DNA of 64,000 nt from positions 1-64,000 of the forward strand of contig CBFCZO010000001.1 in assembly GCA_965602675.1 (NCBI GenBank), read 5' to 3'. Both the position numbers and the translations under genes were made by a program. Position 1 is the first letter of the stretch. Each line of letters begins with the position of its first letter. Source of the stretch: DATKUA01 sp965602675 (GTDB lineage: Bacteria; Acidobacteriota; DATKUA01). The notes beneath the pieces are model-generated. The model ran no database searches and was not told the origin of the DNA. It saw only the letters and a program-made list of their open reading frames with translations. This document shows positions 16,373 through 25,597 of this stretch, piece after piece.

Positions 16373-17641
16373 ATGCCGAAAGCAATGCAGCCGTTTCGGC
16401 CGGAAACGAAACCCGGCAGGACGGCGGCGAAAACTCTCGCCGGAGTCTTAGTGTCGCTGTCGGTACTCGCAGGTTTCTTCTATCTGTTGTTCTTTCCGGC
16501 TTCGCCCGTTTCCAGTGGTTTCAAGCGGGTTCTCGAGCCGCCCAGGTTTTACGTGTCTGCGCTGAGCAGGAATCTTGTCGTCGTGGCGGCCGAGGACGGA
16601 GTAATCGACGAGTCTGCAGTAAGTCCCGGTGACGATTTGCTTCCGCCTAATCGCTATCGTTGTAGTGGAGGCGGTCTGGTGCTGGTGCGTTCAACGATCG
16701 ACGAGCTGGAGGCGGCTCTTTTATCGGGAAGCACGCTGCGTGTCATGGATAAGAGTAGCGGCACCGACAAGGACCTCATACTCGAGGAGGGGACTATACG
16801 CCTAAGGATGCCTGGTTCTCCGGGCGGAAGAGGGCTCGTCATTGGAGCGCCGGGCCACAAACTGAAACTCGAGCCGCCTTCTTCAGTGCTGCTTCAGGTC
16901 AGGGACGAGACATTGCGGCTTGAGGTTTACAGCGGGTCAGCGAGCCTCATCGAGGATTCAGCTGCGGGCAGGGAGTTGAGTTACCCGGCGGGAACGATCG
17001 TGGAAGCGGACCTCGAGGGTGCCGCCGAGCCTCAGCAGGGTGTGCTGCTTCAGGCACCCGAGCCGGTGAGTCCTGTAGCAGGCAGTGTCTTTCTCCGCGA
17101 GGGTGAAGAGCGGCTGGGAGTCGATTTCCGTTGGCGCAAGGTGGATAGGGCCACCCGCTATCGCGCTCAGGTCGCTACCAACCTGCTTTTCACGAGGTTG
17201 ATAACGACCCGCCAATCCTCTGAGCTGAATTTCTCTCTTGCCGGACTGGCGGAAGGGAGGTATTACTGGCGGGTGGAGGCCTTCGGCAGAGGCGATGCCC
17301 GGAGCGAACCCGCAGGCCCCTGGCCGTTCACGGTGCGCTCGGCCGAGATGGGCCGGGCGGAGATTCCGGCGGCCCCGAGTCTGAGTCTCGGCCGGATCAC
17401 CGCGCAGAGCAATCTCATCACCATCTTGGGGCAAACCGAGCCCGGGGCAAAGGTGGAGATACGGCTCGAGGTGGATGGCAGGACGATTCCCTCCGAGCGC
17501 AGGGTTATCGTCGCGCCGGACGGCTCGTTCCGCCATCAGCAACCGGTCGATGTGCGGGGTATCATCACCGTGGTGGTCACAGCTTATTACAGACCGGAAA
17601 ATGTTGCCACAGTAACGGGGGAGGTCCGCGTGGACTTCTGA
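16373..17641 (+). CDS. Membrane-anchored FecR-like / FN3-like protein heading the mre operon
   Basis: The 422-residue protein has a basic, cytoplasmic N-terminus (~20 residues) and one transmembrane segment at about 20-42; the rest is extracytoplasmic and beta-rich. Residues ~65-205 resemble a FecR-type domain (LPPNRYRCSGGGLVLV, LRLEVYSGSASLIED). Residues ~225-325 resemble a fibronectin type III-like module (PVSPVAGS, RWRKVDRATRYRAQVA, GLAEGRYYWRVEAF), and the last ~85 residues look like a bacterial Ig-like domain (ILGQTEPGAKVEIR). FecR domains elsewhere signal to sigma factors or bind cell-wall components. Here the gene sits only 21 bases before mreB, so a role near the cell-elongation machinery is a fair inference from context, not proof. 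No catalytic motif is seen. Confidence 0.6.
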   Translation: MPKAMQPFRPETKPGRTAAKTLAGVLVSLSVLAGFFYLLFFPASPVSSGFKRVLEPPRFYVSALSRNLVVVAAEDGVIDESAVSPGDDLLPPNRYRCSGGGLVLVRSTIDELEAALLSGSTLRVMDKSSGTDKDLILEEGTIRLRMPGSPGGRGLVIGAPGHKLKLEPPSSVLLQVRDETLRLEVYSGSASLIEDSAAGRELSYPAGTIVEADLEGAAEPQQGVLLQAPEPVSPVAGSVFLREGEERLGVDFRWRKVDRATRYRAQVATNLLFTRLITTRQSSELNFSLAGLAEGRYYWRVEAFGRGDARSEPAGPWPFTVRSAEMGRAEIPAAPSLSLGRITAQSNLITILGQTEPGAKVEIRLEVDGRTIPSERRVIVAPDGSFRHQQPVDVRGIITVVVTAYYRPENVATVTGEVRVDF

Positions 17642-17662
17642 GATCTCATTTGGGAACAAGAT

Positions 17663-18688
17663 ATGGCGTTCAAGAATTTCTTCTCTTTTTTCACCAATGA
17701 TCTGGCGATCGATCTGGGCACCGCCAATACCCTGCTCTTCACCAAGGGCAAGGGTATCGTGATCCGCGAGCCGTCGATCGTCGCCATCAACCGCAAGAAC
17801 AACAACAAAGTCGAAGCGATCGGCCAGGAAGCCAAGGAAATGCTTGGCCGCACACCCGGCAACATCATCGCCATCAGGCCGATGAAGGACGGCGTGATCG
17901 CCGACTTCGAAGTGACCGAGAAAATGCTGGAATACTTCATCCGCAAGGCCTGTAACCGCAGGCGTTGGATCCGGCCCCGCATCGTAATCTGCGTTCCCAG
18001 CGGTATAACTCCAGTCGAGCGACGCGCCGTTCAGGATACAGCCTTGCGGGCCGGGGCCTCGGAGGTCCACCTGGTCCTTGAGGCGATGGCGGCGGCGATC
18101 GGCGCCGGCCTGCCGATCACCGAGCCCGGTGGCAACATGGTGGTCAACATCGGCGGCGGCACGACCGACATCGCCGTGATCTCGCTGAGCGGAATCGTCT
18201 ACAGCCGCTCGATCCGCGTCGCCGGCAACGAGATGGACACCGCCATCATCCAGTACATCAAGCGCAAGTACAACATGCTCGTGGGCGAGCGGACCGCCGA
18301 GCAGATCAAGATCGAGATCGGCAGCGCTTTCCAGCTGGAGGAGTCCATCTCGATGGACATCAAGGGCCGCGACTTGATCGAGGGGATCCCGAAGACGCTG
18401 TCGCTTTCCGACAAGGAGGTTCGCGAAGCGCTGAGCGATATCACCAGCACAATCGTCGATGCAGTCAAGGTCGCCCTCGAAATTACTCCCCCCGAGCTCG
18501 CCGCCGACTTCGTCGATAAGGGCATAATCCTAACCGGTGGCGGGGCGCTGTTGCGCGGCATTGATTTGCGCCTGCGGGAAGAGACCGGCGTACCGGTTAC
18601 GCTCGCCGAGGATCCGTTGACGTCGGTCGTGATGGGCGTCGGCGTAATGCTTGAGGACTTCGAGTTGCTGCGCAAGCTGACCATCTGA
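17663..18688 (+). CDS. mreB: Rod-shape-determining actin homologue MreB
   Basis: The 341-residue product is a full-length MreB, the bacterial actin that forms membrane-bound filaments and positions the elongasome. The actin-fold phosphate loops are present (DLAIDLGTANTL and VVNIGGGTTDIAVI), as is the C-terminal adenosine-binding segment (ILTGGGALLRGI). The N-terminal MAFKNFFSFF is amphipathic, fitting membrane association. The ATG has GAACAAG about six bases upstream, a modest ribosome binding site. It is followed by mreC, mreD, mrdA and rodA in the usual order, so rod-shaped or elongated cells are likely. A small GC-rich inverted repeat (GGCGG...CCGCC) lies in the 54-base gap to mreC and may fine-tune expression. 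Confidence 0.98.
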   Translation: MAFKNFFSFFTNDLAIDLGTANTLLFTKGKGIVIREPSIVAINRKNNNKVEAIGQEAKEMLGRTPGNIIAIRPMKDGVIADFEVTEKMLEYFIRKACNRRRWIRPRIVICVPSGITPVERRAVQDTALRAGASEVHLVLEAMAAAIGAGLPITEPGGNMVVNIGGGTTDIAVISLSGIVYSRSIRVAGNEMDTAIIQYIKRKYNMLVGERTAEQIKIEIGSAFQLEESISMDIKGRDLIEGIPKTLSLSDKEVREALSDITSTIVDAVKVALEITPPELAADFVDKGIILTGGGALLRGIDLRLREETGVPVTLAEDPLTSVVMGVGVMLEDFELLRKLTI

Positions 18689-18742
18689 CGGCGGCCTGGA
18701 ACCAATCAGCCGCCATAGCCCTACAGCGGAGGCTCGCGCTCG

Positions 18743-19600
18743 ATGATTGGATTCATCCTGCGTCGTAAAACTGGGTTGACCTTTATCCTGATCGTTGCCG
18801 TGTTGCTGAGCACGATAGCGGCACAGGTGCCGGCGCCGCGCCGTCCTTCTCTGCTTGCCTGGGCGATCTATGCGGTGTTCTCCCCGCTGCAGCAGGCTGT
18901 TTCCTACGTGATTGTCGGCTCGAGAGACATCTGGAGTAATTACGTCGACCTCAGGAAGGTTCGCGAGGAGAACGAGACTCTTCGCGAAGAGGTCGCGGGG
19001 CTTCAGCGCGAGAACCAGCGCCTGCGCGAGACCATCGCGGTTATCGGCGGGCTACAGGAGTTGGACGCTTTCAAGAAGATCTTTGAGGATCTCAGTGATC
19101 GCGGCTCCCTAACGGCGATGGTGATCGGCGCCGGCGTGGGCGATTCCTCTCACACCGTCCTGCTCAACCGGGGCGGCCTGGACGGCGTGACCGAGTACCA
19201 GGGCGTTATCAGTCCAAGAGGCGTAGTGGGCAAGGTAGTTCGTGTCGGGCCCACAAGTTGCCTAGTTCAGTTGGTGACCGATCCGCGCTTTGCCATGGCA
19301 GCCCGCATTCAGGCAAGCCGGGTCAGGGGACTTATTCATGGCGCTGGCGAAAGAACCTGCGAACTTAGATTCATTCGCGACAACGATCAGATCGCCGAGG
19401 GGGACCTTATCGTTTCCTCGGGGCTCGAAGGCATATTCCCGAATGGAATACTCGTGGGCAAGGTAAGCGACATCCGGCGGGGGGAGCCGCCGTTCCGCGA
19501 AGTGGATGTGACGCCGTCGGTTGAATTCCAGTCTCTGGAGTGGGTGCTGATAGTTGAGCGGGAGCCCAGGCCTGACGCGTCGGAGGAGCAGGACCAGTGA
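18743..19600 (+). CDS. mreC: Rod-shape-determining protein MreC
   Basis: This 285-residue bitopic inner-membrane protein has a short cytoplasmic tail, a transmembrane helix at about 10-30, a coiled coil (REENETLREEVAGLQRENQRLRETI, quoted as REENETLREEVAG) and the periplasmic double beta-barrel of MreC. Barrel motifs include VLLNRGGLDGV, GVISPRGVVGKVV and DLIVSSGLEGIFPNGILVGKV (shown as SSGLEGIFPNGI). MreC links MreB filaments to PBP2 and RodA. Its stop overlaps the GTG of mreD by four bases (GTGA), so translation is coupled. The length is normal for the family. Confidence 0.96.
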   Translation: MIGFILRRKTGLTFILIVAVLLSTIAAQVPAPRRPSLLAWAIYAVFSPLQQAVSYVIVGSRDIWSNYVDLRKVREENETLREEVAGLQRENQRLRETIAVIGGLQELDAFKKIFEDLSDRGSLTAMVIGAGVGDSSHTVLLNRGGLDGVTEYQGVISPRGVVGKVVRVGPTSCLVQLVTDPRFAMAARIQASRVRGLIHGAGERTCELRFIRDNDQIAEGDLIVSSGLEGIFPNGILVGKVSDIRRGEPPFREVDVTPSVEFQSLEWVLIVEREPRPDASEEQDQ

Positions 19601-20094
19601 GATTCGTTCGCTACGCACTGTTGTTGGTGGCGGTCTTCATATTCTCCTCCGCCGTGCGTTGGCTCTTTCCCCAGACGCCGCTGCCGTTCGACCTGTTTCT
19701 CGTGGCCGTGGTTTTCGTCGCCCTGTTTCGAAGCCCGATGCACGCACAGCTTTTTGGGCTCGTGACCGGGCTGACACAGGATGTTTTCAGCAACGAGATA
19801 ATCGGACTGAATGCGATATCTCTCACCGTTCTAGCGTACATAATCGCCAGCCTCCGGCAAGCAGTAATTATAAAGGGCACGCCGCAGAGGGCCATGGCCT
19901 TTACCTTCGCCACGATAGCCGACGCGTTTCTGCTGGCCGGGATCGCCTCGGCGTTTAACTTGCCGGTTGTGCTCGATCCGCTATCATTAACGATACGTGC
20001 AATTACCAACACCGCGATCGGGCTGATCGCCGTCCTGCTGCTCCACCGCAGAATTGAAGAGCGGCAAAAAATGGAACGTTATGAGGTCACCTAG
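19597..20094 (+). CDS. mreD: Rod-shape-determining protein MreD
   Basis: The 165-residue integral membrane protein has about five hydrophobic segments and little sequence conservation, as usual for MreD. It is recognised from size, hydropathy, motifs such as LPFDLFLVAVVF and GLVTGLTQDVFSNEIIGLNA (shown in part: LTQDVFS), and position between mreC and mrdA. MreD is part of the elongasome and its exact role is not known. The start is GTG overlapping the mreC stop. The 3' end overlaps the mrdA start by 14 bases. Confidence 0.93.
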   Translation: MRFVRYALLLVAVFIFSSAVRWLFPQTPLPFDLFLVAVVFVALFRSPMHAQLFGLVTGLTQDVFSNEIIGLNAISLTVLAYIIASLRQAVIIKGTPQRAMAFTFATIADAFLLAGIASAFNLPVVLDPLSLTIRAITNTAIGLIAVLLLHRRIEERQKMERYEVT

Positions 20095-21907
20095 CGACGT
20101 TATCATCCTTCAAAGCCGCGCGCGCTGGCTGTTGTTCCTCATCGTGGGGGCGTTCTCCCTCTGCGCCGCCACCTACTGGATGGTGCAGATCGTCAGGGGT
20201 CCTTACTACAGCCAACTGGCGGAAAATAATCAGTTCCGCGAGCGCAATATCGCCGCCCCCCGTGGAAAAATCCTGGACCGCACCGGTAGTGTGGTCCTGG
20301 TCGACAGCCGTCCGGCCTTCAATCTCTACGCCATCCCTGAGCTCTGCGATGATGTTGGCGAGTGTATAGACAAGCTCCGGCAAATGGTCGGCTTGAGCGA
20401 GCAGGAGCTACAGAAAGTTGAGCAGCGCCGCAGGCGGCTACCCGATTTCCGGCCGCTACTGATCAAGGAAGACATTCCATTCGAGTTGATGGCTTTCTTC
20501 GAGGCACGCGAGCGCCGCTACCCATGGATCCTGATCGCCGTCGATCATCGCCGCTCTTACCCTATGAAGAAAACGGCGGCCCATCTGCTCGGGCACGTGG
20601 GCGAGATAACCGAGACACAAATCGCCTCGGATCTCTTTCCCGGTTCGCGGCCTGGATCGATGGTCGGCCAGGCGGGACTGGAGCTACGCTACCAGCGATA
20701 TCTGAGCGGCGACGACGGTCGAGTGGTGCAGGTGGTCAACAACCTCGGCAGGGTAATGAGGGAGGTCTCGCGTGACCAGCCGCTTCCAGGGCAGGACCTG
20801 CTGTTGACCATTGACCAAGAGCTTCAGAGTCGCGCTGAAGAGCTTTACAGCGACAAACAGGGCGCGCTTGTTTGCATCGACGTGCGCAGCGGCGACATTC
20901 TGGCGATGGTCAGCTCTCCGGCTTTCGACCCCAATTCCTACATCGAGCTTTTCCCGATGCTCGTTTCCGACAGCGACAGCCCGCTGTTAAACAGAGCCAT
21001 CTCCAGTAAATTCTCTCCGGGCTCGGTATGGAAGGTGCTCATCGCCGCCGCGGCGCTACAAGAGGGCATTATGACCCCCGAGCGCAAGGAGCTTTGCGCC
21101 GGTGCCGTGAACCTGGCGGGACGCTTCGTCCATTGCCACGCATCGGGAGGGCACGGCTCGCTTAATGTCGTAGAAGCCTTGACCCTCTCATGCAACGTTT
21201 TCTTCTACAAGACCGGCCACCGCCTGGGAATCGAGAGGATCGCGAAATGGGCGGGGCGCTTCGGCTTCGGCGAGCTCTCCGGTATTGACCTTCCATATGA
21301 GGTCTCCGGCCTCGTGCCGACACCCGAGTGGAAGGAGAGGGTTCGCGGCGAAATGTGGTACCCGAGCGAGACCGTATCCGTATCAATCGGCCAGGGCCCG
21401 CTGGAGGTCACGCCGTTGCAGATGGCCGTCTTCATGGCTGCCGTGGCCAACGGCGGGAAACTGCTGACTCCCCAGCTTGTGCGCGGAGTGCGCGATCTCG
21501 ACGGCACGGTCAAGTACTTCCCCCACCCTGAGGCGCGCTCAGTGGGTATCGATGAGGAGCACCTGAGGGTTGTGCGCGAGGGTCTTTATGGCGCCGTGAA
21601 CCGCGGCGGCACCGCCGTGCGAGCCAGAATTCCGCAGATCAGCGCGGCAGGCAAAACCGGCACAGCGCAGGTTATCCGCAAGCGCTTCGGCCTCAAACCA
21701 GAGGATCTGCCCGAGGAATTCCGCCACCACGCATGGTTTGTCTGCTTTGCGCCATACGAGGAGCCGGAGATCGCCGTCTGCATCTTTGTGGAGCACGGCG
21801 GCTCCTCTAACCTGAGTTCCGTGCCCCTCGGCGCAGAGTTCCTCCGTGCATACGCGGAGCGCCGCGAAGGTCTCAAGCGTAATGTTGGAGTGAGAATCAC
21901 CGAATGA
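20081..21907 (+). CDS. mrdA: Penicillin-binding protein 2 (elongation transpeptidase)
   Basis: This 608-residue class B PBP has an N-terminal transmembrane helix (about 13-35), a pedestal/dimerisation region beginning ENNQFRERNIAAPRGKILDR (split: ENNQFRERN, APRGKILDRTG), and a C-terminal transpeptidase domain. The active-site motifs are SxxK at Ser315 (SVWK), SxN at about 370 (SCN) and KTG at about 525 (KTGTAQV). It cross-links peptidoglycan in the lateral wall, working with RodA. An in-frame TTG at 20054 would lie deep inside mreD; the ATG at 20081 gives the usual N-terminus and a 14-base overlap with mreD. The stop overlaps the rodA start (ATGA). Confidence 0.96.
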   Translation: MRSPSDVIILQSRARWLLFLIVGAFSLCAATYWMVQIVRGPYYSQLAENNQFRERNIAAPRGKILDRTGSVVLVDSRPAFNLYAIPELCDDVGECIDKLRQMVGLSEQELQKVEQRRRRLPDFRPLLIKEDIPFELMAFFEARERRYPWILIAVDHRRSYPMKKTAAHLLGHVGEITETQIASDLFPGSRPGSMVGQAGLELRYQRYLSGDDGRVVQVVNNLGRVMREVSRDQPLPGQDLLLTIDQELQSRAEELYSDKQGALVCIDVRSGDILAMVSSPAFDPNSYIELFPMLVSDSDSPLLNRAISSKFSPGSVWKVLIAAAALQEGIMTPERKELCAGAVNLAGRFVHCHASGGHGSLNVVEALTLSCNVFFYKTGHRLGIERIAKWAGRFGFGELSGIDLPYEVSGLVPTPEWKERVRGEMWYPSETVSVSIGQGPLEVTPLQMAVFMAAVANGGKLLTPQLVRGVRDLDGTVKYFPHPEARSVGIDEEHLRVVREGLYGAVNRGGTAVRARIPQISAAGKTGTAQVIRKRFGLKPEDLPEEFRHHAWFVCFAPYEEPEIAVCIFVEHGGSSNLSSVPLGAEFLRAYAERREGLKRNVGVRITE

Positions 21908-22995
21908 CCGAGCGAAGGCTGATATTCCGTATCGATTACCTGCTGGCGGCCCTTGCCCTGATCCTCGGCCTGGCCGGAGTGGCCTTGATCAACAGCGCGA
22001 CCCACAGCAGGCCGCTCGAAGGACTCTGGCTGAAGCAATTGTTCGTACTCGGGGCGGGCACGGTTGTTATGCTGATCGTGGGCATGATCAACTACCGGCT
22101 CTTCGTCCGCCTCGCGATCCCGATTTACGTAATCGTCCTGGGCATGCTCTTTTTTCTCGCCATATTCGGCCGGGCGGCTGGGGGAGCCAGGAGTTGGTTC
22201 GCATTCGGGGGCCTAAATCTGCAGCCTTCCGAATTCGTCAAGATCGCGCTGATACTGATTCTGGCGAAAGCGTTCGCCGCGATTGAGCGGAGTTATCTCA
22301 CTCTGGCCGACATGTGGAGACCGCTGGCGATTGCGGGCGTGCCCATCGCACTGACGGCGGTTCAGCCGGACCTCGGAACGGCGATAACGATGGTTCCGCT
22401 GTTGATGGGTATTGCCGTCGTAGCCGGGCTGCGCTTTCGCGCGGTAGTGGCTCTGCTGCTGATCGGCCTCATTCTATTTACTTTCGCGTGGATGTTTGTG
22501 CTCAAGGATTACCAGAAAGAACGCCTGCGCAGCTTTCTCGACCCCGACGACGATCCTACGCATTCCGGTTACCAGATCCAGCAATCTCTCATAGCCATCG
22601 GCAGCGGCGGCCTGACCGGCAAGGGCCTTTTCCTCGGCTCACAGAGTCAGCTCAATTTTGTGCCGGCTCAGCACACCGACTTCATCTTCTCCGTTCTGGG
22701 CGAGGAGCTCGGTTTTGTCTCTGTTGTAGGAATTTTAATGTTGTTTGCAGCCTTCTTCGCGCGCGCCCTGCTGCCGCTGCGCGACGTTCATGACGTGGCT
22801 GGCATCTATATCGTCGTAGGTGCGGTGTCGTTTCTCGCATTCCAGGCTGTTATCAACATCCTTATGTCGATCGGTATGTTCCCGACTACAGGCGTCCCGC
22901 TGCCGTTCCTCAGTTACGGCGGCTCGTCTCTCCTGTCCAATATGATTGCCGTGGGCCTGATAATCAGCGTTTATGCCTACCGCGACGCCAAGTGA
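21904..22995 (+). CDS. rodA: Peptidoglycan polymerase RodA (SEDS family)
   Basis: The 363-residue SEDS protein has ten hydrophobic segments. Family motifs are NLQPSEFVKIALI, VQPDLGTAITMVP, and near the C-terminus PLPFLSYGGSSLLSNM. SEDS proteins polymerise glycan strands from lipid II; the essential Asp is expected in the QPDLGTA region. It partners with the PBP2 encoded just upstream, with which it overlaps by four bases. This is the last of the classical elongasome genes here; the radical SAM gene begins about 50 bases after its stop. Confidence 0.97.
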   Translation: MTERRLIFRIDYLLAALALILGLAGVALINSATHSRPLEGLWLKQLFVLGAGTVVMLIVGMINYRLFVRLAIPIYVIVLGMLFFLAIFGRAAGGARSWFAFGGLNLQPSEFVKIALILILAKAFAAIERSYLTLADMWRPLAIAGVPIALTAVQPDLGTAITMVPLLMGIAVVAGLRFRAVVALLLIGLILFTFAWMFVLKDYQKERLRSFLDPDDDPTHSGYQIQQSLIAIGSGGLTGKGLFLGSQSQLNFVPAQHTDFIFSVLGEELGFVSVVGILMLFAAFFARALLPLRDVHDVAGIYIVVGAVSFLAFQAVINILMSIGMFPTTGVPLPFLSYGGSSLLSNMIAVGLIISVYAYRDAK

Positions 22996-23047
22996 GGCTT
23001 CCGTCTTAGAATCCGGCATCGTCTGCTATACTCTTCCGATTGTGAGC

Positions 23048-25597
23048 ATGGATAGATCATACGACCTGCAGAGCGTGGAGCGCCCCGGGCGCTACATCGG
23101 AGGCGAGTGGAACAGCGTCGTCAAGGACGGCCCCGTCCGTTGTAGGCTCCTGCTTGCCTTTCCCGACGCCTACGAGATCGGTATGTCCCACCTGGGCTTG
23201 CGCATTCTCTACTCGCTGGTGAACGGTTGTGACACTCTTGCTGCGGAGCGCGTTTTCTCTCCATGGACCGACATGGAGACCCGGATGCGCACGAAGGGGG
23301 AATTCCTGCAGTCGCTGGAGAGCGGCAGGCCGGCGGCGGAATTCGACATTATCGGCTTTTCGCTTCAACACGAGCTTAACTACACGAACCTGCTGACTAT
23401 GCTCGATCTTGCGGGGCTGCCGATCCGCTCAGCCGACCGCGGGGACGGCATGCCACTGGTGATCGCCGGAGGGCCTGCGGTGTTCAATCCCGAGCCAGTG
23501 GCTCCGTTCATCGACTTGTTCCTGATCGGCGACGCAGAGGAGCGGCTGCCCGAGCTTATGTTGCTATATGCTGAGTTGAAGGGATCAGGAGTAGGCAAGG
23601 CCGATATTCTGGCTGAAATGTCGAAGTCGGATGGCGTTTATGTCCCGTCGCTCTATGAAACTGAGATCGATTCCGTAAATGGATTCGAGGTGGTCAAGCC
23701 GCCCGAAGGCTCAAGGCCCTTCATCAGGAAGGCCGTAGTCGAGGATCTCGATCGCTACCCATTCCCAGCGGATGTGGTTGTGCCCTTCTGCGACATCGTC
23801 CACGACCGCGCCGCCATTGAGCTGGCGCGCGGCTGCAGCCGCGGCTGCCGTTTCTGCCAGGCGGGCGTGATCTACATGCCCGAGCGCCAACGAGATCCGC
23901 AGCAAGCGGCCGACACGGTGCTGAAGATGCTTGCGGCCACCGGCTACGGCGACGTCGGCCTTTCATCGCTGACACCAAACGATTACCGCGGCCTGCGCGA
24001 GCTGGTGGAGGCGCTCATGAGCCGCCTGAGGCCGGAGGGAATATCCCTCTCGCTCGCGTCGCTTAGCCCCTCGGGCTTGGACAGGGAGCTTCTGGAACTG
24101 ATAAGTGGTGTGCGCAAGACAGGCCTGACGATCGCCCCCGAGGCGGGCACGCAGCGCCTACGCGATGTGATCAACAAGGGTATCAGTGAGGAGGAAATTC
24201 TGACGGCCTCGCGTCTTGCGTTCGAGCTTGGCTGGAAGCTGCTCAAGCTTTACTTCATGATCGGCCTGCCGACTGAAATCGCCGATGACGTGGAAGAGAT
24301 CGGAAAACTGGCCCTGCGCATCGCTCACCTTGGCAAGGGCGTAAAGACCAATGTTGCCGTGTCCAACTTCGTGCCCAAGCCACACACGCCCTTCCAGTGG
24401 GTCAAGATGGCCTCCAAAGAGGAACTGCAACAGAAACAGGCAGACATCCTTCAGGTCGTCAAGCGGGTCCGCCGTATCAACGTCAAATACCACGACATCG
24501 ACACATCGCTGCTTGAAGGCATACTCTCGCGCGGAGACCGCAAGGTCGCCGATGCCGTCGAGGCAGCCTGGAGGCTCGGCTGCCGCTTCGACGGCTGGGG
24601 TGATCAACTGCGCATCGATCTATGGCGGCGCGCGTTTGAGCAGATGGGAGTAGATCCCGCATTCTATCTGCATCGCGAATTGTCGCTTGATGCCGCCTTG
24701 CCCTGGAGCCACATCGATACCGGCGTGAAAACCGGGTTCCTGAGGGCCGAATACGATCGGGCGATGCGATCCGAGCCGACGCACCGCTGTAGTCCGCGCA
24801 ACTGCCCCGAATGCGGCGCTTGCCCGCCGTCGCTGCTCAAACGTCGCAGGCTAGGCGAATTGAAGCTGGCGGTTAAGCTGAGCCCGGCGAAAGCGGAGTC
24901 GGCCGGCGGCGAGCCGCAGCGCTGGCGCCTGCGATATTCCAAAGGTGGAACCATCCGGCTGCTATCCCACCTCGACATGCTTCGCCTGGTGGCGCGGGTT
25001 TTTCGGCGAGCCAGCGTGGAGGTGGCGCTCAGCGAGGGATTCCATCCGCAATCGCGCATCGCTTTCGGACCCGCCTTGCCGCTGGGGGTGGAGGGGCGCA
25101 ACGAGTATCTCGACGCGAAAATCCTCTCCGCTCACACGCCGGGAGAGCTGACGGGGCGGCTCAATGAATCTTCTCCGCAGGGATTGTATTTCGATGCAGC
25201 CGAGATTATCGATTCAAACGAGCCGTCGCTGTCAGCAGCGATTATAGCTGCGCGATACAGAATCAGGAGGTTGGGCGGCGGCGCATTCGAACGCGCGGCG
25301 ATTGACAGATTTATGGAGCGCGAGCGGGCGGATTGGACGCGGAAACGCTCGGGCGGCGGTGAGAGAACTTTTAATCTGCGCCCCTATGTGCTCTCGATGG
25401 ATACAGCCGGTGACGGGGACGAGTTGCTGATGATATTGAGCCTGGACACCCGTCTCCAGGGCCCCCAAGCTCGCCCGTCGGAGGTGGCTGCAGAGGCGTT
25501 CTCCCTTGACTTCAATGAGATAGAGGTGATAAGAGAACAACTGTTTATCGAACGAAAAGGCGAAATGATTCCGCCGATAGGAAGAGACAACAGCTAA
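23048..25597 (+). CDS. B12-binding/radical SAM protein fused to a DUF2344 domain
   Basis: The ~849-residue protein combines two parts that are often separate genes (TIGR03960-type and TIGR03936-type). Residues ~1-620 comprise a cobalamin-binding-like N-terminal domain (AFPDAYEIGMSHLGLRIL) and a radical SAM barrel with the iron-sulfur motif CSRGCRFC. Residues ~625-849 match the DUF2344 domain (RLLSHLDMLRLV, EGFHPQSRIAFGPALPLG). A cysteine-rich linker (CSPRNCPECGACPP) sits between them. The family commonly lies next to rng, as it does here, but its reaction is unknown; tRNA or cofactor modification has been guessed elsewhere. An in-frame start at 22973 overlaps rodA. I prefer the ATG at 23048; a GTG six bases earlier is possible. 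Its TAA overlaps the rng start by one base. Confidence 0.88.
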   Translation: MDRSYDLQSVERPGRYIGGEWNSVVKDGPVRCRLLLAFPDAYEIGMSHLGLRILYSLVNGCDTLAAERVFSPWTDMETRMRTKGEFLQSLESGRPAAEFDIIGFSLQHELNYTNLLTMLDLAGLPIRSADRGDGMPLVIAGGPAVFNPEPVAPFIDLFLIGDAEERLPELMLLYAELKGSGVGKADILAEMSKSDGVYVPSLYETEIDSVNGFEVVKPPEGSRPFIRKAVVEDLDRYPFPADVVVPFCDIVHDRAAIELARGCSRGCRFCQAGVIYMPERQRDPQQAADTVLKMLAATGYGDVGLSSLTPNDYRGLRELVEALMSRLRPEGISLSLASLSPSGLDRELLELISGVRKTGLTIAPEAGTQRLRDVINKGISEEEILTASRLAFELGWKLLKLYFMIGLPTEIADDVEEIGKLALRIAHLGKGVKTNVAVSNFVPKPHTPFQWVKMASKEELQQKQADILQVVKRVRRINVKYHDIDTSLLEGILSRGDRKVADAVEAAWRLGCRFDGWGDQLRIDLWRRAFEQMGVDPAFYLHRELSLDAALPWSHIDTGVKTGFLRAEYDRAMRSEPTHRCSPRNCPECGACPPSLLKRRRLGELKLAVKLSPAKAESAGGEPQRWRLRYSKGGTIRLLSHLDMLRLVARVFRRASVEVALSEGFHPQSRIAFGPALPLGVEGRNEYLDAKILSAHTPGELTGRLNESSPQGLYFDAAEIIDSNEPSLSAAIIAARYRIRRLGGGAFERAAIDRFMERERADWTRKRSGGGERTFNLRPYVLSMDTAGDGDELLMILSLDTRLQGPQARPSEVAAEAFSLDFNEIEVIREQLFIERKGEMIPPIGRDNS

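Noticed and set aside
18689..18742. GC-rich inverted repeat between mreB and mreC as a terminator
   Set aside because: The stem is only about five pairs with no T-run, and the genes clearly continue as one operon.
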